The position numbers and the translations under genes were made by a program. Source: an uncultured Rhodospirillales bacterium (lineage in GTDB: Bacteria > Pseudomonadota > Alphaproteobacteria > Rhodospirillales > UBA2165). Taken from it: 64,000 nt of DNA. Positions 54,684 through 63,989 of this stretch are shown one piece after another. Under the pieces are notes generated by a model that was not told where the DNA came from, ran no database searches, and saw nothing but the letters and a program-made list of their open reading frames with translations. The stretch spans positions 1,364,001 to 1,428,000 of the forward strand of contig CAJXKD010000001.1 of the NCBI GenBank assembly GCA_913055735.1, in the 5' to 3' direction. The first letter of the stretch is position 1; each line of letters begins with the position of its first letter.

Positions 54684-55853
54684 GTGAAAATACGCTCCAT
54701 CGAGACGCTGTCCTGCGACGCGGGCTGGCGGAATTACTATTTCGTCAAGCTGACCACGGAGGACGGCATCGTCGGGTGGAGCGAGTACGACGAATCCTTC
54801 GGCCCGCCCGGCATCACCGCCGCGATACGCCGCTTCGCCCAAATGATTGTCGGCGAAGACGGCATGCGGCACGACCATTTGTACGCCCGCATGTTCCACG
54901 ACAAGCGCATGGTGTCGTCGAGCGTCACCGCGCAGGCCGCCGGCGCCATCGAAAACGCGTTGTTGGATGCCAAAGGCAAGAGCTTGGGCGTGCCGGTGCA
55001 TGCATTGCTTGGCGGCAAAATCCGCGACCGGGTACGCGTCTATTGGTCGCACTGCGCGTCATATCGGATTTCCCGGCCGGAGGTGTACGGCCCCCCTGTC
55101 CGCACGCTGGATGACGTCAAAGCAATGGGCGAGGAGGTGCGCAACGCCGGCTTCACGGCGTTGAAGACCAATGCCATCCGCTACACCAAGAACGGCCCGC
55201 TGATGTACAGCCCCGGATTCGGGCGGCCCTTTTTTCCGGAATTGAACTGGGACCGCGATGCGCTTCGCGATCTGCGTAATCACCTCGAAGCGTTCCGCGA
55301 CGGCGCGGGGCCGGAGATGGACATCTTGCTCGACATAAATTTCAATGGCCGCAGCGAAGGCATGCTGAAGATTATGCGCGCCGTGGCAGATCTCGATCTC
55401 TTTTGGCTCGAGATGGATTGTAACAATGCCGACGCGCTTGCCTATGTCCGCCGCCAAAGTTCGACCTCGATCAGTTCCGGTGAGACCTTGTTCGGGTTAC
55501 GCAGCTTCCTGCCGTATTTTCAGGCGCAATCCATGGATGTCGCGATCATCGACGCGATCTGGAATGGCGTGTGGCAAGCCATGAAGATCGCCGCCGCCGC
55601 CGATGCCCATGAAGTGAACGTCGCGCCGCATAATTTCTACGGCCATCTGGCAACGATCATGAACGCGCATTTCGCGGCGGCCGTTCCGAACCTGCGCATC
55701 GTTGAGACGGACATCGACCGTATCCCGCAAGACAAAGAGGTCTTCAGCGCCGAACCTGTCTATGAGGACGGCGACCTTCTCGTGCCCGACGCGCCGGGAT
55801 GGGGGATCGATATCGTCGAGGAGGCGCTGAAAGCCTATACGCCGGGCGGTTAA
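54684..55853 (+). CDS. Mandelate racemase/muconate lactonizing enzyme family protein
   Basis: A 389-residue enolase-superfamily enzyme, probably a sugar-acid dehydratase or racemase. The N-terminal capping domain is followed by a barrel with ALLDAKGKSLGVPVHALLGGK-like block (here NALLDAKGKSLGVPVH), metal-site acidic residues in DILLDINFNGR, WLEMDCNNADAL and SISSGETLFGL, and APHNFYGHLATIMNAHFAAAV near the end. It starts with GTG 54684 behind GGGGAGG. Specificity cannot be read from motifs; no regulator or transporter gene is adjacent. Confidence 0.85.
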   Translation: MKIRSIETLSCDAGWRNYYFVKLTTEDGIVGWSEYDESFGPPGITAAIRRFAQMIVGEDGMRHDHLYARMFHDKRMVSSSVTAQAAGAIENALLDAKGKSLGVPVHALLGGKIRDRVRVYWSHCASYRISRPEVYGPPVRTLDDVKAMGEEVRNAGFTALKTNAIRYTKNGPLMYSPGFGRPFFPELNWDRDALRDLRNHLEAFRDGAGPEMDILLDINFNGRSEGMLKIMRAVADLDLFWLEMDCNNADALAYVRRQSSTSISSGETLFGLRSFLPYFQAQSMDVAIIDAIWNGVWQAMKIAAAADAHEVNVAPHNFYGHLATIMNAHFAAAVPNLRIVETDIDRIPQDKEVFSAEPVYEDGDLLVPDAPGWGIDIVEEALKAYTPGG

Positions 55854-55867
55854 ACCGACGGCCGCAA

Positions 55868-56311
55868 TCAGTACTGTTTTTCGCGGATCACTTCGGTGAG
55901 CTGGATGCCAAGGCGGTCCTCGATAACAACCACCTCGCCACGGGCAACCAATTGACGCTCGGCATGAAGCTCGACCGGCTCGCCGATAAGACGTTGCAAT
56001 TCCACCACCGCGCCGCGGCCAAGCTGTAGGATTTGGCTTATTTTTAGTTCCGCCGTGCCCAACACGGCGACGATATCGACGGAAACGTCGTAGACTGCAC
56101 GGCGCTTATCATCGTCGAGGTCGCCGAGAACGTTACCCGCTGCGGCGGCTGCAGGAGGCTTTTCTGCCGCGTCACCGGCGTCCTCGGCTTCATCGGCCGC
56201 ATCGGCGTCCAAACCGTATTCGGACATATCGGGTTCATCCGCAGCACTCTCTTCGGCGGCTTCGCCCGATGGTTCTTCGGTTTGATCTTCAGGTGTTTCT
56301 TCGTCGGCCAT
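55868..56311 (-). CDS. Orphan FliN-family protein with acidic N-terminal extension
   Basis: A 147-residue protein whose C-terminal half (about 70-145) is a FliN/SpoA domain, with DVSVDIVAVLGTAELKISQI and LGRGAVVELQRLIGEPVEL. The first 60 residues are highly acidic, rich in Glu, Asp and Ala. FliN forms the C-ring of the flagellar motor switch; relatives occur in type III secretion. No other flagellar or secretion gene lies in the window. It may be an out-of-cluster fliN, since flagellar genes are sometimes dispersed in this group, or a spare paralogue. Family confident, role uncertain. Confidence 0.85.
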   Translation of the reverse strand: MADEETPEDQTEEPSGEAAEESAADEPDMSEYGLDADAADEAEDAGDAAEKPPAAAAAGNVLGDLDDDKRRAVYDVSVDIVAVLGTAELKISQILQLGRGAVVELQRLIGEPVELHAERQLVARGEVVVIEDRLGIQLTEVIREKQY

Positions 56312-56427
56312 GAGGGAGGGATCCCGTCCGTACAGGTACGGGGAACCCTAATCCGGGAAACGTTAAAACTCGGTTTCGGCATAGGAAATGATCACGCTCA
56401 AAAGCGCGGAGTTCCGGGATCGCGAGG

Positions 56428-56790
56428 CTAATCGCGTTTCAACATCGGGCCCAGTTTCTTGCCGCCGAAAATATGGACGTGAAAGTGCGGAACTTCCTGG
56501 CCGCCATTGACCCCATGGTTAGCGAGCATCCGGTAACCGGGCGCGGCGACGCCCAATTCGCGGGCGACCGTCCCAACAGCGCGGAAAAAGCCGGTAATTT
56601 CCGCGTCCGAGGCCTCCGCGGCGAAATCGTCCATGGAGACATAGGCCCCTTTCGGGATCACCAGCACGTGGATCGGCGCCTGCGGATTGATGTCCTCGAA
56701 GGCGAGCGCGTGCTCGTCCTCATAGACCTTGGTGCAGGGAATTTCACCCCTGAGAATCTTGGCGAAGATATTGTCGGAATCATAGGCCAT
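56428..56790 (-). CDS. HIT-family nucleotide hydrolase
   Basis: A 120-residue histidine-triad protein (HINT type). Signature HFHVHIFGGKKLGPM gives H102, H104 and H106; FAKILRGEIPCTKVYED is the N-terminal block. HINT proteins hydrolyse AMP-lysine and related phosphoramidates. ATG 56790 follows a GGGAGGAG site. It lies after hisE with 29 bases between, so it probably ends the his transcript, a common alphaproteobacterial arrangement. Confidence 0.93.
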   Translation of the reverse strand: MAYDSDNIFAKILRGEIPCTKVYEDEHALAFEDINPQAPIHVLVIPKGAYVSMDDFAAEASDAEITGFFRAVGTVARELGVAAPGYRMLANHGVNGGQEVPHFHVHIFGGKKLGPMLKRD

Positions 56791-56819
56791 GCGAAATCTC
56801 CTCCCGTTCTCCCGCCCGG

Positions 56820-57161
56820 CTATTTCTTCCGGGATTTCTTTTCCTCGATACCGGACGTCCCTTCGCGCCGGGCAAGCTCGGCCCACACGTCGTCCGGGGA
56901 CACACCACGATCCGCCCACGCCACCAACAGGTGATAGAGAAGATCGGCGCTTTCCGAAACGAGGTCCTTGGGAGAACCATCGGTCGCCGCAATCACGGTT
57001 TCGACGGCCTCCTCTCCCAGTTTCTGGGCGATTTTCTTGGAGCCTTTGCCGAACAGCTTTGCCGTATAGGAGCTGTCGGGGTCGGCACCGCGGCGGCTGT
57101 CGATCACCTCAAACAGCCGGTCGAGCACTTGCGCCGGGATTTCATCCGGTTTTTTCGTCAT
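56820..57161 (-). CDS. hisE: Phosphoribosyl-ATP pyrophosphatase
   Basis: A 113-residue HisE that hydrolyses phosphoribosyl-ATP to the AMP form, second step of histidine synthesis. [18 protein letters not shown] carries the metal-binding Glu cluster. It is a separate hisE, not fused to hisI; hisI is not in the window. The ATG overlaps the hisF stop by four bases. The C-terminus is Lys/Arg-rich. Confidence 0.95.
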   Translation of the reverse strand: MTKKPDEIPAQVLDRLFEVIDSRRGADPDSSYTAKLFGKGSKKIAQKLGEEAVETVIAATDGSPKDLVSESADLLYHLLVAWADRGVSPDDVWAELARREGTSGIEEKKSRKK

Positions 57162-57934
57162 TTGCCGCCTCGTTCGCCGATGCGCATAGGGATACCCGCC
57201 TTGGCCATGTATTCCTTGGCTTCCGAGATCCGATAGGTCCCGAAATGGAAGATCGACGCCGCAAGCACGGCGCTGGCATGACCGGATTTCACGCCGTCGA
57301 CCAAATGATCCAGCGTGCCGACCCCGCCGGACGCGATCACGGGAATGGTGACGGCGTCCGCCACCGCCTTGGTCAGTTCGATATCAAAGCCTTGTTTGGT
57401 GCCGTCGCGGTCCATGGAGGTCAATAGTATCTCACCGGCACCGTACTCCGCCATGCGTTTCGCCCAGTCGATGGCGTCGATGCCGGTTTCGCGGCGGCCG
57501 CCATGCGTGAACACCTCAAATTTGCCGGGGCCCGTCCGTTTCGCATCGATGGCAACGACAATACATTGGCTACCGAATTTCAACGCAGCTTCACGCACAA
57601 ATTCGGGATTGTTGACGGCTGCGGTGTTGATTGCGACTTTGTCAGCGCCTGCGAGCAATAGCTTACGAATGTCATCCACTGTTCGCACGCCGCCGCCAAC
57701 TGTAAGTGGCATGAAACATTCTTCCGCGGTGCGGGCCACAACGTCGAAAATTGTCTCGCGATCCTCGTGACTTGCGGTGATATCGAGGAAACACAATTCG
57801 TCGGCGCCTTCGGCGTCATAAAGGCGCGCCTGTTCAACGGGATCACCCGCGTCGATCAAATCGACGAAGTTGACACCCTTGACCACGCGGCCCTTGTCGA
57901 CATCCAAACAGGGAATGATACGGTTCTTGAGCAT
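57158..57934 (-). CDS. hisF: Imidazole glycerol phosphate synthase subunit HisF
   Basis: The cyclase subunit (258 residues, TIM barrel) that with HisH makes imidazole glycerol phosphate and [25 protein letters not shown] opens the barrel with catalytic D11; [12 protein letters not shown] contains the second aspartate and [14 protein letters not shown] the phosphate loop. Two bases separate it from hisA and it overlaps hisE by four. Intact. Confidence 0.97.
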   Translation of the reverse strand: MLKNRIIPCLDVDKGRVVKGVNFVDLIDAGDPVEQARLYDAEGADELCFLDITASHEDRETIFDVVARTAEECFMPLTVGGGVRTVDDIRKLLLAGADKVAINTAAVNNPEFVREAALKFGSQCIVVAIDAKRTGPGKFEVFTHGGRRETGIDAIDWAKRMAEYGAGEILLTSMDRDGTKQGFDIELTKAVADAVTIPVIASGGVGTLDHLVDGVKSGHASAVLAASIFHFGTYRISEAKEYMAKAGIPMRIGERGGK

Positions 57935-57936
57935 GA

Positions 57937-58668
57937 TCAGGCCGCCTCGGCGAGCAATTGGGTGGCGCGGGCCGCGTCGATCCGCCCATCATAGAGCGCT
58001 CGGCCGCTGATCACCCCATCGAGAATACCGCTGCCGCGCGCCTTCAACGCGGCGAGGTCCTCCATTGACGACACACCGCCCGAGGCAATTACCGGAATGG
58101 GCACGGCCCCCGCCAAGGCAAGAGTTGCCTCGATATTGGGACCTTCCATGGCGCCGTCCCGGTCAATATCCGTGTAGATAATGGCGGTAACGCCCGCATC
58201 GGCGAATTTTATCGCCAGATCGGCAGCGGCTAGATCGGAGACCTCCGCCCAGCCTTCGACCGCGACCATGCCGCCGCGCGCATCGATACCGACGGCGACA
58301 TGCCCGGGGAAGTTCTTACAGGCATTTTTGACCAATTCAGGATTTTTTACCGCGGCCGTGCCCAGAACCACGCGCTCGACGCCTCGTGTCAGCCACGCCT
58401 CGATCGTTGCGAGATCGCGGATGCCGCCACCCAACTGCACTTTCATGGATGTCGCGGCAAGGATGCCTTCGACCGCATCAGCATTCACCGGCTTGCCTTC
58501 AAAGGCGCCGTTAAGGTCCACGACATGCAGCCAGGAGCAGCCGGCGTCTTGAAAAGTGCGGGCCTGTGCCGCCGGATCGTCGCCGTACACGGTGGCGGCA
58601 TCCATGTCACCCTTATATAGACGGACGCAGTTACCATCTTTCAGATCGATTGCGGGATAAAATATCAT
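57937..58668 (-). CDS. hisA: Phosphoribosylformimino-AICAR ribotide isomerase
   Basis: A 243-residue TIM-barrel isomerase paralogous to His[21 protein letters not shown] holds the first aspartate, [13 protein letters not shown] the second, and [16 protein letters not shown] the phosphate loop. Two starts exist, GTG 58677 and ATG 58668; ATG is preferred because it overlaps the hisH stop as ATGA and matches the family N-terminus. Part of the coupled hisH-hisA-hisF-hisE series. Confidence 0.96.
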   Translation of the reverse strand: MIFYPAIDLKDGNCVRLYKGDMDAATVYGDDPAAQARTFQDAGCSWLHVVDLNGAFEGKPVNADAVEGILAATSMKVQLGGGIRDLATIEAWLTRGVERVVLGTAAVKNPELVKNACKNFPGHVAVGIDARGGMVAVEGWAEVSDLAAADLAIKFADAGVTAIIYTDIDRDGAMEGPNIEATLALAGAVPIPVIASGGVSSMEDLAALKARGSGILDGVISGRALYDGRIDAARATQLLAEAA

Positions 58669-59306
58669 GGCCGCCACTTCAGGAAATTGGCGATGACGTG
58701 CAGACCGACCCGCTGACTTTTCTCCGGGTGGAACTGCGTGCCCACCAGGTTATTGCGGCCGATCACCGCGGTCACCGGCCCGCCATAATCAACCCGCGCC
58801 AGAACATGCGCCGCATCGTCGGCACGAAACCCGTAACTATGAACGAAATAAGCATGCGACCCCGGATCTATGCTGTCGAGCAAAGGATGGATACCGGGCT
58901 CGAACTCCAGCGCGTTCCACCCCATATGGGGAATTTTCAAGGACGGATCATTGGGCGTAATGGCCACCACTTCGCCGGGAATCCATCCAAGGCCTTCGGT
59001 ATCGCCGTGTTCACGGCCCCAACTCGCCATTAATTGCATGCCGACACAGATACCGAGAAAGGGTTTGCCCCTTGCGATCACCTGTTCGTTGAGGGCATCG
59101 ATCATACCGGAAATACCCGCCAGTCCCGCCTTACAATCGGCGAAGGCGCCGACGCCCGGCAAGACGATGTGACTGGCGTCCGCGAGCCGTGCCGGATCGG
59201 ACGTCACCAGCACGCTGCCACCACCCAATTCATCGACGGCATGCTCGAACGCCTTGGCGGCGGAGCGCAGATTGCCGGACTCGTAATCGATGATTACCAC
59301 GTCCAT
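58665..59306 (-). CDS. hisH: Imidazole glycerol phosphate synthase subunit HisH
   Basis: The glutamine amidotransferase subunit (213 residues) feeding ammonia to HisF. The nucleophile lies in [12 protein letters not shown], and the His-Glu pair in [13 protein letters not shown]. The start overlaps the DUF2628 gene's stop by one base and its own stop overlaps hisA. Intact. Confidence 0.97.
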   Translation of the reverse strand: MDVVIIDYESGNLRSAAKAFEHAVDELGGGSVLVTSDPARLADASHIVLPGVGAFADCKAGLAGISGMIDALNEQVIARGKPFLGICVGMQLMASWGREHGDTEGLGWIPGEVVAITPNDPSLKIPHMGWNALEFEPGIHPLLDSIDPGSHAYFVHSYGFRADDAAHVLARVDYGGPVTAVIGRNNLVGTQFHPEKSQRVGLHVIANFLKWRP

Positions 59307-59692
59307 CAGAACGCTCCCCGCTCAACGAGATAGCGGATGACGGCATCTTCCTTATCCCCGGCAATCACGACGGCGCGCTCTTCGAAACCATGACGGCCGA
59401 GGGTCCAGCGCTTGAGGTCGTTGGCGAATCCGCCGATCAGGATGGCGATACCGATGGAAACGGCGCCTTGAACCACCGGATCCGGCACGAACCATCCCGC
59501 GACCAGCCCAACAGCGACGTTCAGCAACACGAAGCCGAGCGCGACGAGCCACAAACGGTTCCATAACGCCCATAGCACCGAAAAGAAGAAGGCCGGCCAG
59601 CAGAAACCCTCCTTCACCGCGACCGTATCGAGGTCAGGATCGCTGCTTGTCCGCGACCATCGGTCCGGAACATGGATCGTGTAGATGCGCAT
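59306..59692 (-). CDS. DUF2628 membrane protein within the his operon
   Basis: A 128-residue protein of the DUF2628 family: a short cytosolic start (MRIYTIHVPDRWS), an aromatic-rich stretch (EGFCWPAFFFSVLWALWNRLW split by a helix), two or three membrane helices, and a cytosolic tail with WTLGRHGFEERAVVIAG. It is set between hisB (15 bases) and hisH (one-base overlap) and so co-translated with the histidine enzymes. Function unknown; its recurrent position in alphaproteobacterial his operons is recalled, not computed. Confidence 0.85.
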   Translation of the reverse strand: MRIYTIHVPDRWSRTSSDPDLDTVAVKEGFCWPAFFFSVLWALWNRLWLVALGFVLLNVAVGLVAGWFVPDPVVQGAVSIGIAILIGGFANDLKRWTLGRHGFEERAVVIAGDKEDAVIRYLVERGAF

Positions 59693-59707
59693 GGCGGGGT
59701 CCCGAGA

Positions 59708-60313
59708 TCAGGTGCCGGGCGCGTCGGACAGGGTGCCCTTGGTCGACGGCACTGCATCGGCCGCACGGGCATCGATGCTCACCGCCTGCCGCAGGGCACG
59801 GGCCAACGCCTTGTAGGCGCTCTCGATGATGTGGTGGTTGTTCTCGCCATACAGGTTCTCGACATGCAGGGTGAGCCCGGCGGCCTGCGCGAACGCCTGA
59901 AACCACTCGCGGAACAGTTCCGTGTCCATCTCGCCTAATTTCGGGCGCGAGAACGCAATCTTCCACACGAGATAGGGCCGGTTGGAGCAATCCACGATGG
60001 CCCGCGTCAATGCTTCGTCGAGCGGAATCTCAGCCGCGCCGTAGCGCGTGATACCCTTCCTGTCGCCAAGCGCCTGCTTGACCGCTTCGCCGATGGCAAT
60101 GCCGGTATCCTCGGTGGTGTGGTGGAAATCGATGTGCAGGTCCCCTTTGGCACGCACCGTCAGGTCGATCAGGCTGTGCCGAGACAACTGTTCCAGCATG
60201 TGATCGAGAAAACCGATACCGGTGGAGACGTCATAAGACCCGGTCCCGTCCAGATTGACGGCGACCGAGATCTGGGTCTCCTTCGTGTTGCGCTCGACGC
60301 TCGCCTGGCGCAT
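59708..60313 (-). CDS. hisB: Imidazoleglycerol-phosphate dehydratase
   Basis: A 201-residue HisB without the phosphatase domain, as usual in Alphaproteobacteria. Duplicate metal motifs are [21 protein letters not shown] and the second half [18 protein letters not shown] (each shortened here in reading). ATG 60313 has GGAG nine bases upstream and matches the family start ([13 protein letters not shown]); an in-frame ATG upstream is less likely. First gene of hisB-DUF2628-hisH-hisA-hisF-hisE-hit. Confidence 0.96.
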   Translation of the reverse strand: MRQASVERNTKETQISVAVNLDGTGSYDVSTGIGFLDHMLEQLSRHSLIDLTVRAKGDLHIDFHHTTEDTGIAIGEAVKQALGDRKGITRYGAAEIPLDEALTRAIVDCSNRPYLVWKIAFSRPKLGEMDTELFREWFQAFAQAAGLTLHVENLYGENNHHIIESAYKALARALRQAVSIDARAADAVPSTKGTLSDAPGT

Positions 60314-60448
60314 GGGTCTACACTCCATTCTTGGTCCCACGAAATCTCGCGGGATGGATCAGATACGCATATCAGGGACATATAGTATGAAACGCGCGCC
60401 CTTGTATCAGGAAGGACCGATTTCCGCCAGCGTTTAGCCCGGTAGGTC

Positions 60449-60477
60449 TTGGCAATCCGAAATACAACTGCTAGTAT
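60449..60477 (+). promoter_or_regulatory. Sigma-70-type promoter of the lipoprotein-protease gene
   Basis: TTGGCA (60449-60454) and TAGTAT (60472-60477) are separated by exactly 17 bases; each differs from consensus at one or two positions. Predicted start near 60484 leaves a 27-base leader containing GGGGATGG before ATG 60511. The leader region is AT-rich compared with neighbouring DNA. Confidence 0.6.
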
Positions 60478-60510
60478 TTTAAGAACAATTAAAGAACATT
60501 GGGGATGGAA

Positions 60511-61878
60511 ATGTTTGCACGATCAACCGTACGCCATACCTTGCTCGTTTTGGTCGGGATACTTCTAACGGGGTGCGTTACGTCGATTCCGGTCAACGTA
60601 AAAAAGGTTGAGCAGCGTGAGCTCCCTGACATTCAACTCGGTACCGAACTTGCACCTATCAAGCTCGAAGTTGCCTCCATCAATATCAAGCGCGGTACAC
60701 CGATTGCCGAGTTGGTGACAAGCTCAAGCGGCTATCATACGGGCGGGCATCTATGCTCTCCGTCGGGAGGGAATATCTTTTGGAGTCGTGGCCGCATTGA
60801 TGGCCCCGACATCGAGTTCCAAGATATCTTTTTCGAGGAGTTGGAGCGGGCAAGATTTAATGTCGTCGGGAACCCCAAGGACATTTTCGCGGCGGAAAGA
60901 AAGGAAGCCGTTGAACCGGTATACGTTGTCGGCGCTCAAATTACTGAAATCAGCGCCAAGATTTGCAGTCTTCACCATTGGTGGGACGCCCGGCCGTTAA
61001 ATACCCAAACAGGTTCGGCCTCCATTAAAGTGAATTGGCAAATTTTCTCGCGACTTGAAAAGAAAGTTGTCTATGAAACCGAAACGGAGGGCTTTGGGGA
61101 GCTTGCGCACCCCGCTCGGGCCGGGTTCGCGACGATCGTCAATGACGCTTTCGCAAGTGCCGCTGCCAATCTTGCGGCAGACTCACGATTGCTGACCCTC
61201 GTTTCTGCTCAAGCGCCGAGTTTCGCAGATATCGGAAAGGTGGATGCGGCTTCACTTCGGATAGACCGGCAAAAGCGTCTCAAGAATTCCATTACCGATT
61301 CTATCGACCGGATCCGCTTGGGGGTCGTAACGCTCGATTCCGGCGCGGGCCACGGTTCCGGATTTTTCATCAGTTCGCAGCTCGTTATGACCAACCATCA
61401 CGTCGTAAAAGGTCAGAAGTTCATCAAGGTTCGGCTGGTTACGGGACGCGAGATCATTGGCGAAGTTGTCCGATCGCATCTCCAGCGGGATGTCGCGTTG
61501 GTTCAGGTTGAAGATTCGGGCTATCGGCCCCTCGCGATCCGCATGGAGCCGGTCAAGATCACCGAGGACGTTTTTGCCATCGGCACGCCGCAGAGCCGCG
61601 AACTGTCAGGTACCGTGACCAAGGGTATTGTCAGCAAATTTACCAAGAACCGGTTCGGTCTCGAGGATATTCAGGCAGACGTTGACATCCACGGCGGTAA
61701 TAGCGGCGGACCACTTTTGGACAAGAATGGCAATGTGGTCGGGGTGTCCTATGCCGGGATCAGTACGGATGGGAACAAGCTCTCCAGTGGTCTCAACTTC
61801 TTTGTTCCCATCTATGACGCACTCGACAAACTCAATGTCCGGTTCAAAAACCCGGCATCTGCTGAACTGAAACCTTAA
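60511..61878 (+). CDS. Lipoprotein with N-terminal unknown domain and C-terminal trypsin-like protease
   Basis: A 455-residue lipoprotein (lipobox LTGC, C22). Residues about 30-235 form a domain resembling lipoprotein alpha/beta folds such as those of YajG/CsgG-type proteins (DIFFEELERARFNVVG, VVGAQITEIS, IKVNWQIFSRLEKKVVYE), by pattern only. Residues about 255-445 form an S1C/HtrA-like protease with triad H297 (MTNHHVVKG), D327 (RDVALVQ) and S398 (HGGNSGGPLL). There is no PDZ domain. An envelope protease tethered by lipid is inferred. Several starts are possible (60499 TTG, 60505 and 60511 ATG); 60511 fits the GGGG spacing. It precedes hslVU but has its own promoter. Codon use looks less GC-rich than neighbours. 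Confidence 0.8.
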   Translation: MFARSTVRHTLLVLVGILLTGCVTSIPVNVKKVEQRELPDIQLGTELAPIKLEVASINIKRGTPIAELVTSSSGYHTGGHLCSPSGGNIFWSRGRIDGPDIEFQDIFFEELERARFNVVGNPKDIFAAERKEAVEPVYVVGAQITEISAKICSLHHWWDARPLNTQTGSASIKVNWQIFSRLEKKVVYETETEGFGELAHPARAGFATIVNDAFASAAANLAADSRLLTLVSAQAPSFADIGKVDAASLRIDRQKRLKNSITDSIDRIRLGVVTLDSGAGHGSGFFISSQLVMTNHHVVKGQKFIKVRLVTGREIIGEVVRSHLQRDVALVQVEDSGYRPLAIRMEPVKITEDVFAIGTPQSRELSGTVTKGIVSKFTKNRFGLEDIQADVDIHGGNSGGPLLDKNGNVVGVSYAGISTDGNKLSSGLNFFVPIYDALDKLNVRFKNPASAELKP

Positions 61879-61982
61879 CCCCGGCCCCATCCCGCCATTG
61901 ACCGGAGCGGCCTCAGAAACTACATCGGGTCTATAGGGCGCGGGGTGTTTCGCGTCTGCACAATCACAACAGCGACCCAGCC

Positions 61983-62534
61983 ATGACCAACCCCTTCAAC
62001 TCCGCCGATTGGCATGCAACCACCATTCTCTGTGTCCGCAAGAACGGTGGTGTCGTGATCGCCGGGGATGGCCAGGTGAGCATGGGGGATACGGTGGTCA
62101 AATCCAACGCCACCAAGGTCCGTCGCATCGGTGACGGCAAGGTAATCGCCGGTTTCGCCGGCGCCACCGCCGACGCCTTCACCCTGTTCGAACGGCTGGA
62201 AGCCAAACTGGAACAGCATCCGGGGCAACTGACCCGGGCCTGCGTCGAACTTGCCAAGGATTGGCGGACGGACCGCTACCTGCGGCGGCTGGAAGCCTTG
62301 ATGGCCGTTGCCGATAAGAACGTTTCTCTGTTGATCAGCGGCACCGGCGATGTGCTGGAACCCGAAGACGGTTTGATCGGCATCGGCTCGGGCGGCAACT
62401 ACGCGCTCGCCGCGGCCCGCGCGCTCGTCGATCAGGACAACATGGACGCCGAGGCTATTGCCCGGAAATCCTTGCAAATCGCCGCCGACATCTGCGTTTA
62501 CACGAATACAAACATCACCGTCGAAAAGCTCTAA
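61983..62534 (+). CDS. hslV: ATP-dependent protease subunit HslV
   Basis: The threonine peptidase of the HslUV complex (183 residues). A short propeptide (residues 1-12) precedes the catalytic T13 in [10 protein letters not shown], followed by [21 protein letters not shown] split at strands. [14 protein letters not shown] and NTNITVEKL at the end are typical. hslU begins five bases after the stop. It degrades unfolded proteins together with HslU; heat-shock control is expected but no promoter was fixed by eye. Confidence 0.97.
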   Translation: MTNPFNSADWHATTILCVRKNGGVVIAGDGQVSMGDTVVKSNATKVRRIGDGKVIAGFAGATADAFTLFERLEAKLEQHPGQLTRACVELAKDWRTDRYLRRLEALMAVADKNVSLLISGTGDVLEPEDGLIGIGSGGNYALAAARALVDQDNMDAEAIARKSLQIAADICVYTNTNITVEKL

Positions 62535-62539
62535 ACCTC

Positions 62540-63847
62540 ATGACAACTTTCTCGCCCAGGGAAATCGTTTCCGAACTCGACCGCTACATCGTCGGCCAGC
62601 ACGACGCCAAGCGCTCCGTCGCCATTGCACTCCGTAACCGCTGGCGCCGCCAACAACTCGCCGACGAATTGCGCGAGGAAGTACTTCCCAAGAATATTCT
62701 GATGATCGGCCCCACCGGCGTCGGCAAGACCGAGATTGCGCGCCGGCTCGCCAAGCTGGCCCAGGCGCCGTTCCTGAAGGTCGAGGCGACCAAGTTCACC
62801 GAGGTCGGTTACGTCGGACGCGATGTGGAATCCATCGTCCGCGATCTGCTTGAGGTTTCCATTCTCGGCACCCGCGACCGGCTGCGCAAACTCGTCCAGG
62901 CAAAGGCGGAAATCGCCGCCGAGGAACGGGTGCTCGATGCCCTGGTGGGCGAAAACTCCAGCAGCGATACGCGGCAGAAGTTCCGCAAGATGTTGCGCGA
63001 GGGACAGCTCGGCGACAAGGAGATCGAGGTACAGGTTTCCGAGGCCGCCGGCGGCATGCCGACCTTCGATATTCCCGGCATGCCCGGCGCCCAGATGGGG
63101 ATGATCAACCTCAACGACATGCTGGGAAAAGCATTCGGCCAACGCACTACGACTAAACGGCTGACCGTCGCGGATTCATATGAGGTGCTGATTGCCGAGG
63201 AGAGCGACAAGCTGCTCGACGAGGATCAGATCGTCCGCGAAGCAATCAGCGCCGTCGAAAACAACGGCATCGTGTTCCTCGACGAGATCGATAAGATCAC
63301 CGCGCGTTCCGAACGCTATGGCGGCGATGTCAGCCGTGAAGGCGTGCAGCGCGATCTGTTGCCGCTCATCGAAGGCACCACCGTCGCCACCAAACATGGC
63401 GCGGTTAAAACCGACCACATCCTTTTCATCGCCTCGGGCGCGTTCCATCTGGCGAAACCCTCCGATCTGCTGCCCGAACTGCAGGGCCGCCTGCCGATCC
63501 GGGTCGAGCTCAACGCCCTGACGACAGAAGATTTCGTTCGCATCCTCACCGAGCCGGAAGCAAGCCTTATCAAACAATACACGGCACTGATGGAAACCGA
63601 GGATGTGAGCCTGACCTTCACCGACGAAGCGGTGCAGGAAATTGCCCGCCTCGCCGCCGATATCAACTCCGGCGTCGAAAACATCGGCGCGCGGCGGCTT
63701 CACACGGTGATGGAAAAGCTCTTGGAAGAGATCAGCTTCACCGCCACCGACCGCTCCGGCGAAGCCATTACCATCGACGGCGATCTCGTGCGTGAGCGGG
63801 TCGGCGAGCTTCTCAAAGACTCCGACCTCGCGAAATTCATTCTGTAG
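62540..63847 (+). CDS. hslU: ATP-dependent protease ATPase subunit HslU
   Basis: The AAA+ unfoldase partner of HslV (435 residues). Walker A is GPTGVGKTE at 57-65 and Walker [12 protein letters not shown] at about 245-255. The I-domain inserts between them (about 105-235), with [18 protein letters not shown]. Sensor motifs [15 protein letters not shown] and the C-terminal FIL that docks into HslV are present. Intact and coupled to hslV. Confidence 0.98.
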   Translation: MTTFSPREIVSELDRYIVGQHDAKRSVAIALRNRWRRQQLADELREEVLPKNILMIGPTGVGKTEIARRLAKLAQAPFLKVEATKFTEVGYVGRDVESIVRDLLEVSILGTRDRLRKLVQAKAEIAAEERVLDALVGENSSSDTRQKFRKMLREGQLGDKEIEVQVSEAAGGMPTFDIPGMPGAQMGMINLNDMLGKAFGQRTTTKRLTVADSYEVLIAEESDKLLDEDQIVREAISAVENNGIVFLDEIDKITARSERYGGDVSREGVQRDLLPLIEGTTVATKHGAVKTDHILFIASGAFHLAKPSDLLPELQGRLPIRVELNALTTEDFVRILTEPEASLIKQYTALMETEDVSLTFTDEAVQEIARLAADINSGVENIGARRLHTVMEKLLEEISFTATDRSGEAITIDGDLVRERVGELLKDSDLAKFIL

Positions 63848-63872
63848 AAACTCTTAGCTCTCGGAGAGTTTC
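63847..63872 (+). terminator. Hairpin after hslU
   Basis: GAAACTCT (63847-63854) pairs perfectly with AGAGTTTC (63865-63872) around a ten-base loop, starting in the hslU stop codon. The following bases are GGTTAGTT, not a T-run, so a factor-dependent or bidirectional role is possible. Confidence 0.45.
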
Positions 63873-63878
63873 GGTTAG

Positions 63879-63989
63879 TTAATCAGCCAGTGTTGCTTTG
63901 TGCTTTGGCTTAATAACTACATGATCTTCGAAAAACTCTATCTCTCTATCACCCTCAACAACATAGTGCCCTCTACTAAGTTTTCTCAT
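63879..63989 (-). CDS. Small AT-rich open reading frame at window end, possibly partial
   Basis: A minus-strand frame reads MRKLSRGHYVVEGDREIEFF and ends KPKHKATLAD, 36 residues. It uses AGA, AGT and ATA codons, unlike all neighbours, and the local DNA is AT-richer. The frame is open to the window edge, so it may be the C-terminus of a longer gene. It could mark the start of a horizontally acquired region. No family recognised. Confidence 0.35.
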   Translation of the reverse strand: MRKLSRGHYVVEGDREIEFFEDHVVIKPKHKATLAD

